DNA from: Cloeon dipterum
Taxonomy: Eukaryota; Arthropoda; Insecta; Ephemeroptera; Baetidae
Reading direction: 5' to 3'
Assembly (NCBI RefSeq): GCF_949628265.1
Contig: NC_088787.1
Span: forward strand, 15,924,501 to 15,988,500
DNA length: 64,000 bases
This document shows, one piece after another, positions 37,864 through 48,229 of this stretch. The first letter of the stretch is position 1; the number at the start of each line of letters is the position of its first letter. A program made the position numbers and the translations under genes. The notes under the pieces are model-generated. The model had not been told where the DNA came from. It saw nothing but the letters and a program-made list of their open reading frames with translations, and did not search any database.

Positions 37864-38133
37864 TTTTGTGTTTGAACAATAACGTCCTCGAGAATGATGG
37901 TAAATAATCTGCAAGTATAAAAATTACGTTTTTCAATTGTTTTCCAGGAAATAAGTTTAACCACGATGTTATTTATCTTGCAAAGCTCTCGATGAGAGCT
38001 TTTTATATAAAAAATGAGGTCACAACCACTGGCGATATGTGTTACAGACTGTACTTGCACTTTGGCCTGAAAATGGCGATAATATCATCACCTCAATAAC
38101 ATTTTGACTTTTAAAAATTTCTTTGTACCTGAT

Positions 38134-38361
38134 TTAAGGAATTGGTTTCACGCAGATTTTTTTCCTCCGATGGTAAACGTATCCTGACGGGCAGGCCCTC
38201 TGAGGAAATTGCGAAAACAGTTCTCGATCAACAAATGGGTTCGAAGAGTACGATCCGATGTAAACTATTGGGAATACAGCTACAGCTTCTGTTCTCGCGC
38301 CGCTCGGAAAATATGATGGGATGCTCAGCGCAAAGTAAAACAGCAGCAACAGAAGACGCAT
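38134..38361 (-). CDS. Secreted one-loop secapin-like peptide, 75 aa
   Basis: Single coding exon. The signal peptide is residues 1-23 (MRLLLLLFYFALSIPSYFPS). A hydrophobic/aromatic linker follows (FPIVYIGSYSSNPFVDREL), then a C-terminal ACPSGYVYHRRKKIC-VKPIP. The short basic loop followed by a few residues and the end of the protein is the arrangement that most closely resembles secapin in this window. A donor-like CAG|gtac follows the stop codon, so the 3' UTR may be spliced. Confidence 0.8.
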   Translation of the reverse strand: MRLLLLLFYFALSIPSYFPSGARTEAVAVFPIVYIGSYSSNPFVDRELFSQFPQRACPSGYVYHRRKKICVKPIP

Positions 38362-39403
38362 GCTCCAGCTCTAACTCGGTGAACACGACAAATGGAAATG
38401 CCCTTGAAGGATCTCTGCGTTGTTTTTTAATGGAATGCCTTAAGAGCAAAACTTGTTTGGGCCTAGAAGCATAGTATACACGAATCCGGATTTCCATGAT
38501 GCTCTATAATTTAGGTTTCACAAAAAGCACAATGCTATGGTAATTGTTAATTTTAATTATCTGCAAATGATAATAAATAGTTTCAAAAACTCCAGATTCT
38601 CTTCGGTTTGATCAATAATTTAAGTGAAGCGTCTAATTTTTTCAGTTTATAATCCACTCTGTGATGGGTGACCCCCTGATTTCTAGCAACTCGTAAAAAC
38701 TCACGTACTAATCAAAATGTATTGTGAACGAATACGTTGAAACTCGAACCTTTGTCAGGGGGAGAAGCCCACCCCAGAAAATAACCATTGTCTGCGCTCC
38801 ACAGTTGTTTTTCTCTATTTGAAATAATTGTTTGATGAATTCGCTACTAACTGTTGCGGCAGACAGTAATTGTTTGCAGCAATTTTCTCAAGAAAAATAA
38901 AATAAAGGAATGTTAGCTTCCGCTTATTTTTTACTTTTTTTGACTATCATGAATGTGTTTGACCCAGTGAGATAAATTATTATTTAATTAACTAAATATT
39001 GTGTGGGCTAAAAAAATGAAACAATTTAGCAGTTCACGTGTAAGCAATTTTATTGATTTTTGGACACATTTATTTCAGAGAACGATTGATGCAGCATGAA
39101 ACGACATAGTATATAATACGAAATATTTCTAAATTAGATATCAGGTCAACTTTAATCGTTATGCAGCGATTTTACAGCAAAAATTTATGTCGCGTATATT
39201 AATTAAGATAATCTTTTCGACTTAGACCTGACGAGTTTTGTGTCGATGCGCGTGCAACACTCTTTCTATCCTCCATGCAGAGTGAGCCATATATAGGTCT
39301 GCTGCGCCGCAATCGTTCACTCATTTCCCTGAAACAGAGAAAACCCTTTTTTGAAGTCGGTTGATTCTTACGGGGTGTACAAAACAGCACGTTACCAGAT
39401 TTT
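38362..39403. other. Spacer including 3' UTR of next gene
   Basis: No independent gene. After the stop of the 39404 gene there is a donor (TCTG|gtaacg) and an acceptor (ctgtttcag near 39330), so about 39050-39330 is probably a spliced 3' UTR exon ending at AATAAA (39048-39053). The open frame in it (39199-39390) has no coding character. Confidence 0.4.
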
Positions 39404-39610
39404 CTAATTAGTATAAATTTTCACGCAACGACCTCGAACATTTTTTTGCCCATGTGGACATAAGTCTCCTCTTAGTTGGAAGTCAACCATGTTTAGAGGG
39501 GTTGGAGAAGATTCCACGCCGTTTTCATCTCTGTTGGCATGAGACTCAACCAGAAAAATATTCGCAAGAAGCAGGAGAGCGAACACTAATACAAAGTGAC
39601 CGCTCGCCAT
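39404..39610 (-). CDS. Secreted one-loop secapin-like peptide, 68 aa
   Basis: Single coding exon with a strong signal peptide (GHFVLVFALLLLANIFLVES), an acidic/polar linker (NRDENGVESSPTPLN) and a C-terminal loop CPHGQKNVRGRC followed by VKIYTN. The loop is two residues shorter than in most array members and ends G-x-C, like the plus-strand gene at 40719. AATAAA lies at 39048-39053, probably reached through a 3' UTR intron. Confidence 0.8.
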   Translation of the reverse strand: MASGHFVLVFALLLLANIFLVESHANRDENGVESSPTPLNMVDFQLRGDLCPHGQKNVRGRCVKIYTN

Positions 39611-40718
39611 CGCTCCAGAGCAACTAATGGTTATGATTTATCTACACTTCACAATGCCATTCTTTATTTCCCACTTGCGCTGTGCGGGCATGCCTGCGCA
39701 GCAAACTGCAAGTAATGTCTGCAGAATGGCACATAGTTACTATATAAATGGCCAATTTCACTCACTTAATAATTCGCATACATAATTATGTACGCAAACC
39801 TTGATGTGCGGCGATAAAGCAACGTTGCTACCGCACACTCCCGATATATCAGGTAGAATGCTAATTTCACACTGCAGACCATGCGTTCGGGTCACCAGGA
39901 GAAAAGGGAGCACCACCCTGTGGCGGCCACCATAATTCGATAAAAGGGGCTCTCAATTTCAGGCTCTCATGAAACAATATCTAATTTTCTATTGAGTTTA
40001 CTACTGTTAGGGATTACATTAGATAAAAAATGAAAAACAAATATTCAGTTATTAATACTTTTAACTCATTTTCTCGCTGTGTGTACAGTATAGCATTTAA
40101 AGGACGCGGGGAGAGGGGAGAAAAATATATTGACACTATAATAAGAACTCAATTTAATTCAGGAAATGCAGTTGAAATAGACCAACGTGATACAAGTGCC
40201 AAGAAAGATACTGGTGGGGTAATTGTGTGATGCCTCTAACATTATTTAATAATATAGAGATAGATTTATTCATTCAACACCAACGGTGTACAGCAAGATA
40301 TTTTTTCAATTTTTTTTAGATGGTTTAGCATTTATTTTTCGATTTCACTTATTTCACCATTTACATGCTTCCTAAGAGTTTTATAAGCCTGCACTTGTTT
40401 GTAATTTATTTTACCAGAGAAGACCCCGAACAATAAAAGCATGTTGGGAAGCAAAAGCTGTTGTTTTTTCCGTCTCGATCAGCGCAACTGATAATCAAAC
40501 ACAATTCGGAACTAACAGTTCAGCAGCGACGAATTAGATTAACTACGGTGAGGCGCGTGGCCAGGACACCGCTCTCGCGGAGCAAGGTCGCCATCAGGAA
40601 GAGGAATTGAACAGCTCCGTGCAAGGTTAATTTGCATGCCAGGGGAAGCCAAGTGTAACTAGAATGAGCTTTGCCTGACTGAAAATCAGTCGCGTTTGCT
40701 CCTTGGACCACTGCAGTC
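39611..40718. other. Intergenic spacer between divergent genes
   Basis: Separates the minus-strand 39404 gene from the only plus-strand member. A TATATAAA lies at 39741-39748. No exon is supported; the plus frame at 40030-40230 has no signal peptide, loop or splice support. Confidence 0.4.
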
Positions 40719-40913
40719 ATGAGATTTTATCATCTCATCCTTTTCCTCGTCTGCGCCGCGGCTGTCACAACAGTGCTCGGACAAGGCGAAGATAACCACG
40801 TGGACACCCTGCAGCTGATCATGAGGAATATGAGGATGAGGATCTACGATCCCCGTTGTCCGAGAGGCCAGTACATTGTCCAAGGAACGTGCAAGTACCC
40901 TCTTATCGGATAA
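40719..40913 (+). CDS. Secreted one-loop secapin-like peptide, the only plus-strand member
   Basis: A single coding exon for 64 residues: signal peptide (FYHLILFLVCAAAVTTVLG), linker (QGEDNHVDTLQLIMRNMRMR), then CPRGQYIVQGTC-KYPLIG. The loop closely matches that of the minus-strand 39404 gene in length and in its G-x-C end, suggesting the pair arose by an inverted duplication. A donor (gtgagt near 40921) and an acceptor (tttccag near 40998) point to a spliced 3' UTR, with AATAAA at 41093-41098. Confidence 0.82.
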   Translation: MRFYHLILFLVCAAAVTTVLGQGEDNHVDTLQLIMRNMRMRIYDPRCPRGQYIVQGTCKYPLIG

Positions 40914-41215
40914 GCAGCTGTGTGAGTAAAAAGAGAAATTTATAAAACAAAGTGCAAACTTTTCCTATGGGATTTAAAAATGGTCACTTTGTTTCCAGGT
41001 AACATGAAGACCACACAGAAGACTCTATTAAATCGCAAACCGTGGTAAATGGCACTTGTATGGCATGCAGTTAGTTCCTATAAAATATGATAAATAAACT
41101 ATATTTTTACACAACCGCTTGTTTTAGTGCTAAACAAACATTTTACAAAAAAAAAATGCAATTTGAGTAAGTATTCAATGAATATAAAATGACAATTTTA
41201 AGACCATTGGGTCTT

Positions 41216-41678
41216 TTAATTTGATGCATAATTTAATCCTCCTCTTTCTGCAGTAAAACCACGAAAATATAGAAATATCGGATTAACTTTTGGATCTTGG
41301 ATCGATTCAATTTTTGCTTGTCTATTTTTAGACTAGAAAATGCTAAAGATCGTGGATTTTTCTGTAAAATTTTCACTAACTCCGATCAAGATAAAACACA
41401 AAAACACACAGTCAAGGAAATGAAATAATTATCAGTCTTTTTAAAATTTAAAAATTATTCGATAAAATATATTTTGTTATCTTACCAACAATTTGTCTGC
41501 ATTTGCAAGTTCTGAATTCAAAAATGTTGTTTTCTGGGCACCTCCTCGAAACACCTGGACATCTTTCATCTCTATCGGGGGCGTTGATTACGTTAAAAGG
41601 GTCTGTCTGCGATTCCGTCGCATTTTCAGCGACACAGAGGGAGCCAATTAGGAGACTTATGAGCACAATCACATACAT
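41216..41678 (-). CDS. Secreted four-Cys variant peptide, two exons
   Basis: Exon 1 (41678-41486) and exon 2 (41247-41216) join in phase 1 to 74 residues. After the signal peptide (VIVLISLLIGSLCVA) and a polar linker (ENATESQTDPFNVINAPD) comes CPGVSRRCPENNIFEFRTCKC, in which a C-P-x6-C loop is fused to a C-P-x9-C-x-C segment. This would allow two disulfides instead of one. Exon 2 adds ERGGLNYASN and a stop after a strong acceptor (ttttactgcag). A TATA-like ATATATAAC lies about 120 bp upstream of the start, and a TCAGTC initiator-like sequence near 41725. Confidence 0.72.
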
Positions 41679-42058
41679 CTGCGCTGCTTCCTCTCAACAC
41701 GCCTTGTTAGCCACAACGACTGACTGCACGACACTTGCCGGGCTATCAACCTTGGCTCTGACGTCACTCTTTTTTCATTATTTGACGACGGTTGTTATAT
41801 ATTTACGAATGAGAAAAAATATGATATTATCTCATTTCAATTTCTTGATACATTCGACTTGTCATTTAAACTAAAAATTGTTATGGAGAGGCGTTCAAAT
41901 TGTATAATATAATAGAAAACTTAATATTGATTTTTTTATCTTTATTCATGAGCTAAAAATATCAACAAATAGGGCTCAAACAAAACTCATTATTATGTAT
42001 ACCTGTCAAAAACAGACATTAATCAGAATGAGCATAACTTAAGAATTAACAAATTATT

Positions 42059-42352
42059 TTACTGATGAATTAGTCGACAAATTTTAGCTCTAGAATCCCA
42101 GGTGTGCGTAGTTGGACACATAAATCTTGCCTTGCTGCCTGATATACTCCAAGGAGCGCCGGGGAATCGGGCATCTGTGGTGTTGACGGTGATTGCACTC
42201 TTGATAACGGAGGGTGGCTGATCAATTTGACCTCTCTCTTGAAGTGCCTTGGGCTTGCTGTCAATAACAGGAGCCAGCAGCAACAACGCAATAAGGAGCA
42301 CGATTGCAACGTTAGGATGACTTCGCATCATGCTGAGCTCACATGGATACAT
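42059..42352 (-). CDS. Secreted one-loop secapin-like peptide, up to 97 aa
   Basis: A single exon. The first ATG is at 42352, but the ATG pair seven codons in (42331 or 42328) places the Met directly before the hydrophobic stretch (VAIVLLIALLLLAPVIDS). A linker with one N-glycosylation sequon (NTT) leads to CPTTHTWDSRAKIC-RLIHQ. W-D-S-R in the loop is shared with the Q-rich trio and the 59.9-kb gene. AATAAA at 41941-41946. A truncated copy of this gene lies at 45082-45260. Confidence 0.78.
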   Translation of the reverse strand: MYPCELSMMRSHPNVAIVLLIALLLLAPVIDSKPKALQERGQIDQPPSVIKSAITVNTTDARFPGAPWSISGSKARFMCPTTHTWDSRAKICRLIHQ

Positions 42353-43675
42353 TACAAGTATAAATGAGAGAAATGTTTTTGGCGTCGCCTTTTTGAGGTC
42401 GCTTTGCGGTCTTTATTGCCGAGATTTTGTAAAGCAGGAAGCTAATAGCAAACTGCTGCAGTTTTTGTTTTAAAAATAATCATAATAGAAGTTATTAAAG
42501 ATAAAATGCAACTGCTTGGATTAATTTTTATCTTTTTAAAATCTACTGACCAAGAAGCAGAGACAATTTTTGCTTTCCCATAACAAACTACAACAAAAAG
42601 AGATATATTTAGCAGTCAAGAGAGCTTATAGAATGAGAAGTTTTAATTAACTAGAATAGAATCTGAAACTATTTTCACAATTAGAATTATCGTTTTGATT
42701 CAAACTTCAATTGAGCTCTTGAAAATTTAATTATAAAATAATGGACTAATACAAATATCAAAATACAGAAAAAATTGAATATTAATCCTTTCAGCTTATT
42801 AGTGGTTTCTTTGTCTAAATAATTTGTTGCAAAGCTGTCCCCTTTACGGATGACATTGTCCCAACTAGTGAGTTCTTGAGTGATTTTAATATTGCGATTG
42901 TTGCCTTAAAGGAATATATAAATATAGAAAAGTGACGAAATTTAGAAATTTTAGGGCGTGACAGATATACAAAGAGAAAAATTGAGTTAGAAGCATAAAT
43001 TTGAATTTGTGTCTGAATTCTCATATTTGGGTGCTGTGTTCCAAACCTCGGGTACGTTCTTTGCAATTCATGAAGAGTAAAGAGTGCGCGCGAGCAGCTT
43101 AAATGACAACTTATATATATGTATTAAAAATTTGAATAGGCTTGCTATATTGACACTGCGTTTAAACTCTTTGACCTATATCTCACCAACAGCCTCGCAT
43201 GGAATTGAAATCATCTGGCCACATCTAACAAATACTGACTTAGAAAACCTAGAAAGAGCTAAAATTCGCTATTTTAAGAAAGGTGCTTGGAATTTCTAAG
43301 CATGATAGATCTCGTTACGTTTATAAAATGACTCCAATTTGTATGTAACTGACTTAAAAACCTTGCCAGCACTGCTTGCCAATTCTGTCCAAAAACGTTT
43401 TGTGATTTTATATCCAATTATTTTATGTATTTATGACAAGGCAGAATAAACAAGAATAATAAAAAAATAGATTTAACTCACCAGGGACTGATGTGTATAA
43501 AATTTTATGAATCAAAGAAAAAAAAATAAACTATTAATTTGTGCTGAATTCTTCGAGACTGAAACTATGATTAATGATAACTGGCGTGGCACAGAATTTC
43601 TTGATACAGAAATAATTTTACAAGATTTGCTTGCCATAGCAATCATACTACGTTTTCTGTGGTAATACAACGTCC
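42353..43675. other. Spacer, partly duplicated
   Basis: The part near 42360-42640 is repeated at about 45180-45430 and 46780-46900 (shared tracts such as AACTGCTTGAATTAATTTTG and GCAAAGAGATATATTTA). No exon is supported between 42640 and 43675. Confidence 0.5.
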
Positions 43676-43800
43676 AAAAAGATTTTGATTCGAAAAAATT
43701 GGGCAGAAACAAATGAATCAAGGACTTATCTATTTAAGTTGAAACCAAAGGTCTACATATGTTACCGCCCTTCAGTCATTTAACTGGATATACATAAAAC
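43676..43800. repeat. Partial copy of the Q-rich gene 3' end
   Basis: Shares GAAAAAATTGGGCAGAAACA and AAATGAATCAAGGAC with the 3' end of the adjacent Q-rich gene (43826-43905) and of its two paralogues. It corresponds to the last codons and 3' UTR of a fourth copy but holds no loop module. Confidence 0.6.
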
Positions 43801-43879
43801 AGCTATTAGTCCCAGGCAGAAAATTTAGATCCGAAAAAATTGAGCAGAAACAAATGAATTAAGGACTAATCAATTTAAA

Positions 43880-44341
43880 TTAAGACCTATTTCTACATGT
43901 TTCCGTCCTGGGGTCCCAGACTTCACCTTCATCGCACCTTCTTTCAGGTGGATCGACAATTGATGGGATTCCGCGAATAGGATTGCTTGGTTGTGAGTTT
44001 GGTTGGCTGGGTCGTACTTGCTGTTGCGTTCTACTTTGCTGCCACGAAGGTCCCTGATTGAATTGCTGCAACAGTTTGATTGGTTATACTGGGGACAAAA
44101 GCGCAGGATAGTTTGGGACACTTACTTGCTGTTGATAAGGTGGAACGCCTGGTTGACCTTGGTTGACTCTTTGTTTGTTCGGCTGGGGTTGAAAGGGCTG
44201 CTGGCGTTGGTTAAAAGAATTCTGTGGTTGTCGTTGTAAAGGGTTGTTTAAATTCGCTCCCTGTCCAAAGTTCTGAGCACCACAGATGCAAATTATCGCG
44301 ATAAAGAATACGAGAAGACTGACTATTTTCACGTGCCACAT
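43880..44341 (-). CDS. Q/N/P-rich secreted one-loop peptide, copy 1
   Basis: Exon 1 (44341-44126) and exon 2 (44065-43880), joined in phase 0 across a 60-bp intron, give 133 residues. The signal peptide is HVKIVSLLVFFIAIICICGA. A 90-residue Gln/Asn/Pro-rich linker follows (NQRQQPFQPQPNKQR and similar), then the loop CDEGEVWDPRTETC-RNRS at the C terminus. The Pro of the usual C-P-x-G is replaced, but G-x-V-W-D-P-R is kept. The linker could be a propeptide, a mucin- or cuticle-like matrix segment or a transglutaminase substrate. The start is the Met directly before the signal peptide. A TATA-like GCATAAAAC lies about 70 bp upstream of the start. Confidence 0.85.
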
Positions 44342-44410
44342 ATTCAGGCTGTGACTTGCAAACAAGGAAAAATGTCCCAAGCTACTGGCTCACAGGGAGT
44401 GGCGACTTTG

Positions 44411-44420
44411 GTTTTATGCT
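44411..44420 (-). promoter_or_regulatory. TATA-like element of Q-rich copy 1
   Basis: AGCATAAAAC on the minus strand, about 70 bp before the ATG. The same position holds CATAAAACC in copy 2 (46417-46426) and a canonical TATAAAAT in copy 3 (48068-48077), inside a block of promoter sequence conserved among the three copies. Confidence 0.5.
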
Positions 44421-44478
44421 TTGCGCCGCATCGTTTTTTAGTGGGAATAGACCAGAGAAGCGGATGTGTTCGCAAAGC

Positions 44479-45081
44479 GTCCATCGGGATTATTATTGTC
44501 CTGAGTATGCCTTTTCCCAAAAATGATTTCCCAGATTGGATCCGGTCCCGGGAAATTGTTCTATTTTTTCTGGAAAACCCGAATTGTAAAAATAACTTCC
44601 CGGGATATCCTGGCTCGCTTGACGTCATTCCATATAAATTTGCAAATGTCTCGAAAATTTTTAATTTGGAGTAAATGGTGACAAATTATAATTTTAAAAT
44701 TTAAAACAATCATCTTTTTCTTGTTTCCCTTTCCTGATGCACCTTATCAAATTTTACCATCGGAGCAGTTTCATGCGAATTTGGACATTTGGAGGATTCA
44801 CAGAATTAGATTTTCAGAGATTTTTGAGGTAACGAAAAAATTGGGAATCTAATCACAAGTAATTTAAGCAAATAATATAAGTGTCACCAACAAATTCATC
44901 GCCAAAATATCCCGTCCAATCAACCTCCAAAATTTGGAGGTCGAATTTGCCTAGAACGGCTCATTGGGATGCCTGTCCCGAAAAAATACCCGATTCAGGC
45001 CCGATTCTCATATAACCGCTTCTACTTCTGCTCGGGATCCGGGTATTCCCGGGTACCCGAAAATTTCCCGGCTCGATGGAC
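44479..45081. mobile_element. Putative 0.6-kb inserted element with 8-bp inverted termini
   Basis: The ends GTCCATCG (44479-44486) and CGATGGAC (45074-45081) are perfect inverted repeats. Similarity between Q-rich copy 1 and copy 3 upstream sequence stops exactly at the left end, and the truncated 42.1-kb-like gene stops exactly at the right end. The interior contains repeated CCCGGG-rich tracts near both ends and no ORF of note. No clear target-site duplication is visible, so it could also be a rearrangement junction. Confidence 0.45.
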
Positions 45082-45260
45082 CTTCTCTAGCATCAATGCA
45101 TTAAGGAGCACGATTGCAACGTTAGGGTGACTTCGTATCATGGTGATCTCACAGGAATACATTAAATAACAAGTAAAAATGAGAGCGGAAAGCTTTTGAC
45201 CTTCGCATTTTTGAGGTCGCTTTGCGGTCTTCAATGCCGAGAATTTGAAAAGCAGAAAGC
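45082..45260 (-). pseudogene. Truncated copy of the 42.1-kb secreted-peptide gene
   Basis: From 45141 downward the sequence matches the first ~60 bp of the 42059-42352 gene (shared CCTAACGTTGCAATCGTGCT and the signal-peptide codons). It is cut off at 45081, where the inserted element begins, so the linker and Cys loop are missing. Upstream sequence to about 45430 is also duplicated. Confidence 0.75.
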
Positions 45261-45942
45261 CAATAGCATACATACTGCTGCAGTTTTTTTAATTAATCTG
45301 AATATAAAAGAGTATTATAGATAAAATGCAACTGCCTGAATTAATTTTGATCATAGAATCTACTGACCAAGTAGCAGAGACATTTGCACAACAAACTACA
45401 GCAAAGAGATATATTTAACAGTCAAGAGGGCTTATCGAATTAAAATTAATGAAAATTATAATTAAACCAGCAGTATCTGAAACTATTTCCACAAGTAGAA
45501 TTATATCGTTTTTATTTACATTATTGAGGTCTTGGAAATTTAACTATAAAATTCATTAACCATACAAAAATACAGAAAATCTTTCAACATGTTAATGCTT
45601 TATTTTACATAATAATTTGTTACATTGGTAAAATATTCGAATAAGCAAAATTTTAGTTTCGGAATACGTGTTAATTATATGCCTTAATAAATCGAAAAAT
45701 TAAACATTGCGAGAAGCTCATAATTTTCAAGAAGTTATTTTTACAAGGTGTTTCAACATTGCATTGTAAATAAGTACATTTTTAAGAGTCGAAATATCAA
45801 TATAATTTTGGAATTAAAAGGCAAAAATAGGTATTTATGTGGATAAAATAAAACAACTAGAAGTCCCAGAAAACTTAGATCCGAAAAAATTGGGCAGAAA
45901 CAAATGAATGAATCGAATGAATGAAGGACTAATCAATTTAAG

Positions 45943-46347
45943 TTAAAACCTAGATCTACATGTTTCCGTCCTGGAGTCCCAAAATTGATCTGCATCGCAC
46001 TCTCTTTCAGGTATATTGAGAAATGATTCCAGATTGCCGCCTACGTTTGATTGGCTGGGTCGTCCTTGCTGTTGAGTTCTACTTTGCTTCCAGTAAGGTC
46101 CCTGAGTATATTGCTGCAGCAGTTTGATTGGTTATACTGGGGACAAAAGCGCAGGATAGTTTGGTACACTTACTCTTTGTCTGTTCGGCTGAGGTTGAAA
46201 CAGCTGCTGGCGTTGGTTGAACGAATCCTGTGGTTGTCGTTGGTCAGGGTTGTTTAAATTCGCCCCCTGTCCAAAGTTCTGAGCACCACAGACGCAAATT
46301 ATCGCGATAAAGAATACGAGAAGGCCGACTATTTTCACGTGCCACAT
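45943..46347 (-). CDS. Q/N/P-rich secreted one-loop peptide, copy 2
   Basis: Exon 1 (46347-46174) and exon 2 (46113-45943) give 114 residues. The signal peptide is almost identical to copy 1 (KIVGLLVFFIAIICVCGA). The Gln-rich linker is shorter: exon 1 ends 14 codons earlier, at the donor AGA|gtaagt. The loop is CDADQFWDSRTETC-RSRF. It lacks the Gly of the loop and differs in most linker positions, so it has diverged more than copies 1 and 3 from each other. AATAAA lies at about 45599-45604. Confidence 0.83.
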
Positions 46348-46916
46348 ATTCAGGCTGTGACTTGCAAACAAGGAACAATATTCCAAGCTACTGGCTCACT
46401 GGGAGTTGGCGACTTTGGTTTTATGCTTTGCGCCGCATCGTTTTTTAGTGGGAATAGACCAGAGAAGCGGATATATATGCTAGCAAACCAGTTGAATTTT
46501 GTGAACACGTATGTGGCTACTGAGTCTGGATGTGATGGTATATCATTCGTTTTGGTGAAGATTTATAGATCGTAGAGAAGATGAATATGGTTTATTGAGA
46601 CGCCAATTTATATAAAAAAATATTGGGGTTAATTGAGATGAGCTTTACGTTGGGCAATAAATGTGTCATTTAGATGTGTATTTTAAAATTTTGCAAAATA
46701 GGAGCAAAGATTAACCAGATATTAAATTAAAAAATATTTTAAACAATTTTCCTAATTTTCAACCATAAATATATCATATAGAGATATAACTGCTTGAATT
46801 AATTTTGATATTTTTAAAATCTACTGATCAAGTAGCTGAGACATTTGCTTTCCCACAACAGACTATAGCAAAGAGATAATTATATTTAGAACTCAAGATG
46901 GGAGCTTATAGAAATA
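46348..46916. other. Duplicated spacer
   Basis: The first 100 bp is the promoter block shared with copies 1 and 3. The part after 46780 repeats sequence found at 42500-42640 and 45310-45430. No exon. Confidence 0.5.
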
Positions 46917-47045
46917 TGTCGTGCCGGTCTGATTTGCCCAAACGCGCACCCGTAGACCCAAGACGCAGCGCGCGGCTGCCGGCCGCTACCCAAGAACCAC
47001 CATGTATAAAATTGGCTTTTCAGATAAGGCCGTGAAGTGTCACGA
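46917..47045. mobile_element. Diverged copy of the 26.2-kb MITE
   Basis: In reverse orientation it shares the core GGTTCTTGGGTAGCGGCCGG and a following GCCGCGC with the 26198-26317 element. It begins TGTCGTG and ends GTGTCACGA, degenerate forms of the same termini. It lies in the spacer between Q-rich copies 2 and 3, inside the segmental duplication. Confidence 0.7.
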
Positions 47046-47533
47046 AAAATTAAGATCCATGAGAAGTTTAAATTAATCAATAGAGTCTGAAACTATATTC
47101 ACGATTATAATTATCGTTTTTATTTACATTATTTAGCTCTTGAAAATATAACTAAAAAAATGCACTATATTTATATAAAAATACAGAAATTCTTTCAACT
47201 ATGAATACTTTATTTTTCTTAATAATTTGTTACATTTGGTACAAAGATTCGAATGAGCAAAATTTTAACTACGGAATTTGTGTTAATTATACGCCTTAAT
47301 AAATCGAAAATTAAAACATTGCGAAGCTCACAATTTTTAATGGTTTTTTACAAGGTTTTTCAACACTGCACTCTATAAATAGGTATATTTTACGAGTCCA
47401 AATATCAATATAACATTGTTATGTGACAAAAAGAGCCATTTATATTGTTAATATAAAACAGATAAAATCTCAGAAAATTTAGATCCTAAATAATCGGGCA
47501 GAAACAAATTAATCAAGGACTAATCAATTTCAA

Positions 47534-47995
47534 TTAAGACCTATTTCTACATGTTTCCGTCCTGGGGTCCCAGACTTCACCTTCATCGCACCTTCTTTCA
47601 GGTGGATCGAAAATTGTTGTGACTGGTTGTGGTTGATTATTTGGTTTAGAGTTTGGGTTGGTGGGTCGTATTTGCTGTTGCGGTCTACTTTGCTGCCAGG
47701 ATGGTCCCTGATTGAATTGCTGCAACAGTTTGATTGGTTATACTGGGTACAAAAGCGCAGGATAGTTTGGGACACTTACTTGCTGTTGATAAGGTGGAAC
47801 GCCTGGTCGACCTTGGTTGACCCTTTGTTTGTTTTGCTGTGGTTGTAACGGCTGCTGGCGTTGGTTGAAAGAATTCTGTGGTTGTCGTTGTAAAGGGTTG
47901 TTTAAATTCGCCCCTTGTCCAAAGTTCTGAGCTCCACTGATGCAAATCATCGTAATAAAGAATACGAGAAGGCCGACTATTTTCACGTGCCACAT
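47534..47995 (-). CDS. Q/N/P-rich secreted one-loop peptide, copy 3
   Basis: Exon 1 (47995-47780) and exon 2 (47719-47534) give 133 residues, the same structure as copy 1. The signal peptide is KIVGLLVFFITMICISGA, the linker is Gln-rich, and the loop region (PPERRCDEGEVWDPRTETC-RNRS) is identical to copy 1, while the linker between Gln tracts differs (KPNNQPQPVTTIF). Loop identity with linker divergence suggests selection on the loop or recent gene conversion. A canonical TATAAAAT lies about 75 bp upstream. AATAAA near 47205. Confidence 0.85.
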
Positions 47996-48229
47996 ATTTA
48001 GGCTGTGGCTACTTGCAAACAGGAAAAGATGTCCCCAGCTACTGACTCACAGGGAGTGGCGACTGCGATTTTATACTTTGCGCCGCACCGTTTTTTTGTG
48101 GGAAAAGGTCAGAGAAGTGGATGTGTTCGCAAACCAGTTTGAAAATAAATTATTGAACACAGTGTGGCTACTGACGAGTCTGGATGTGATTGTATTTCAT
48201 TCGTTTTGGTGAAGATTTATAGATCGTAG

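Noticed and set aside
42070-42309. Overlapping minus-strand frame in the 42.1-kb gene
   Set aside because: Shadow of the true frame, which carries the signal peptide and loop.
44730-44790. TGTCCA start of a possible loop on the minus strand (CPNSHETAPM)
   Set aside because: No second Cys at loop distance and it lies inside the putative inserted element.
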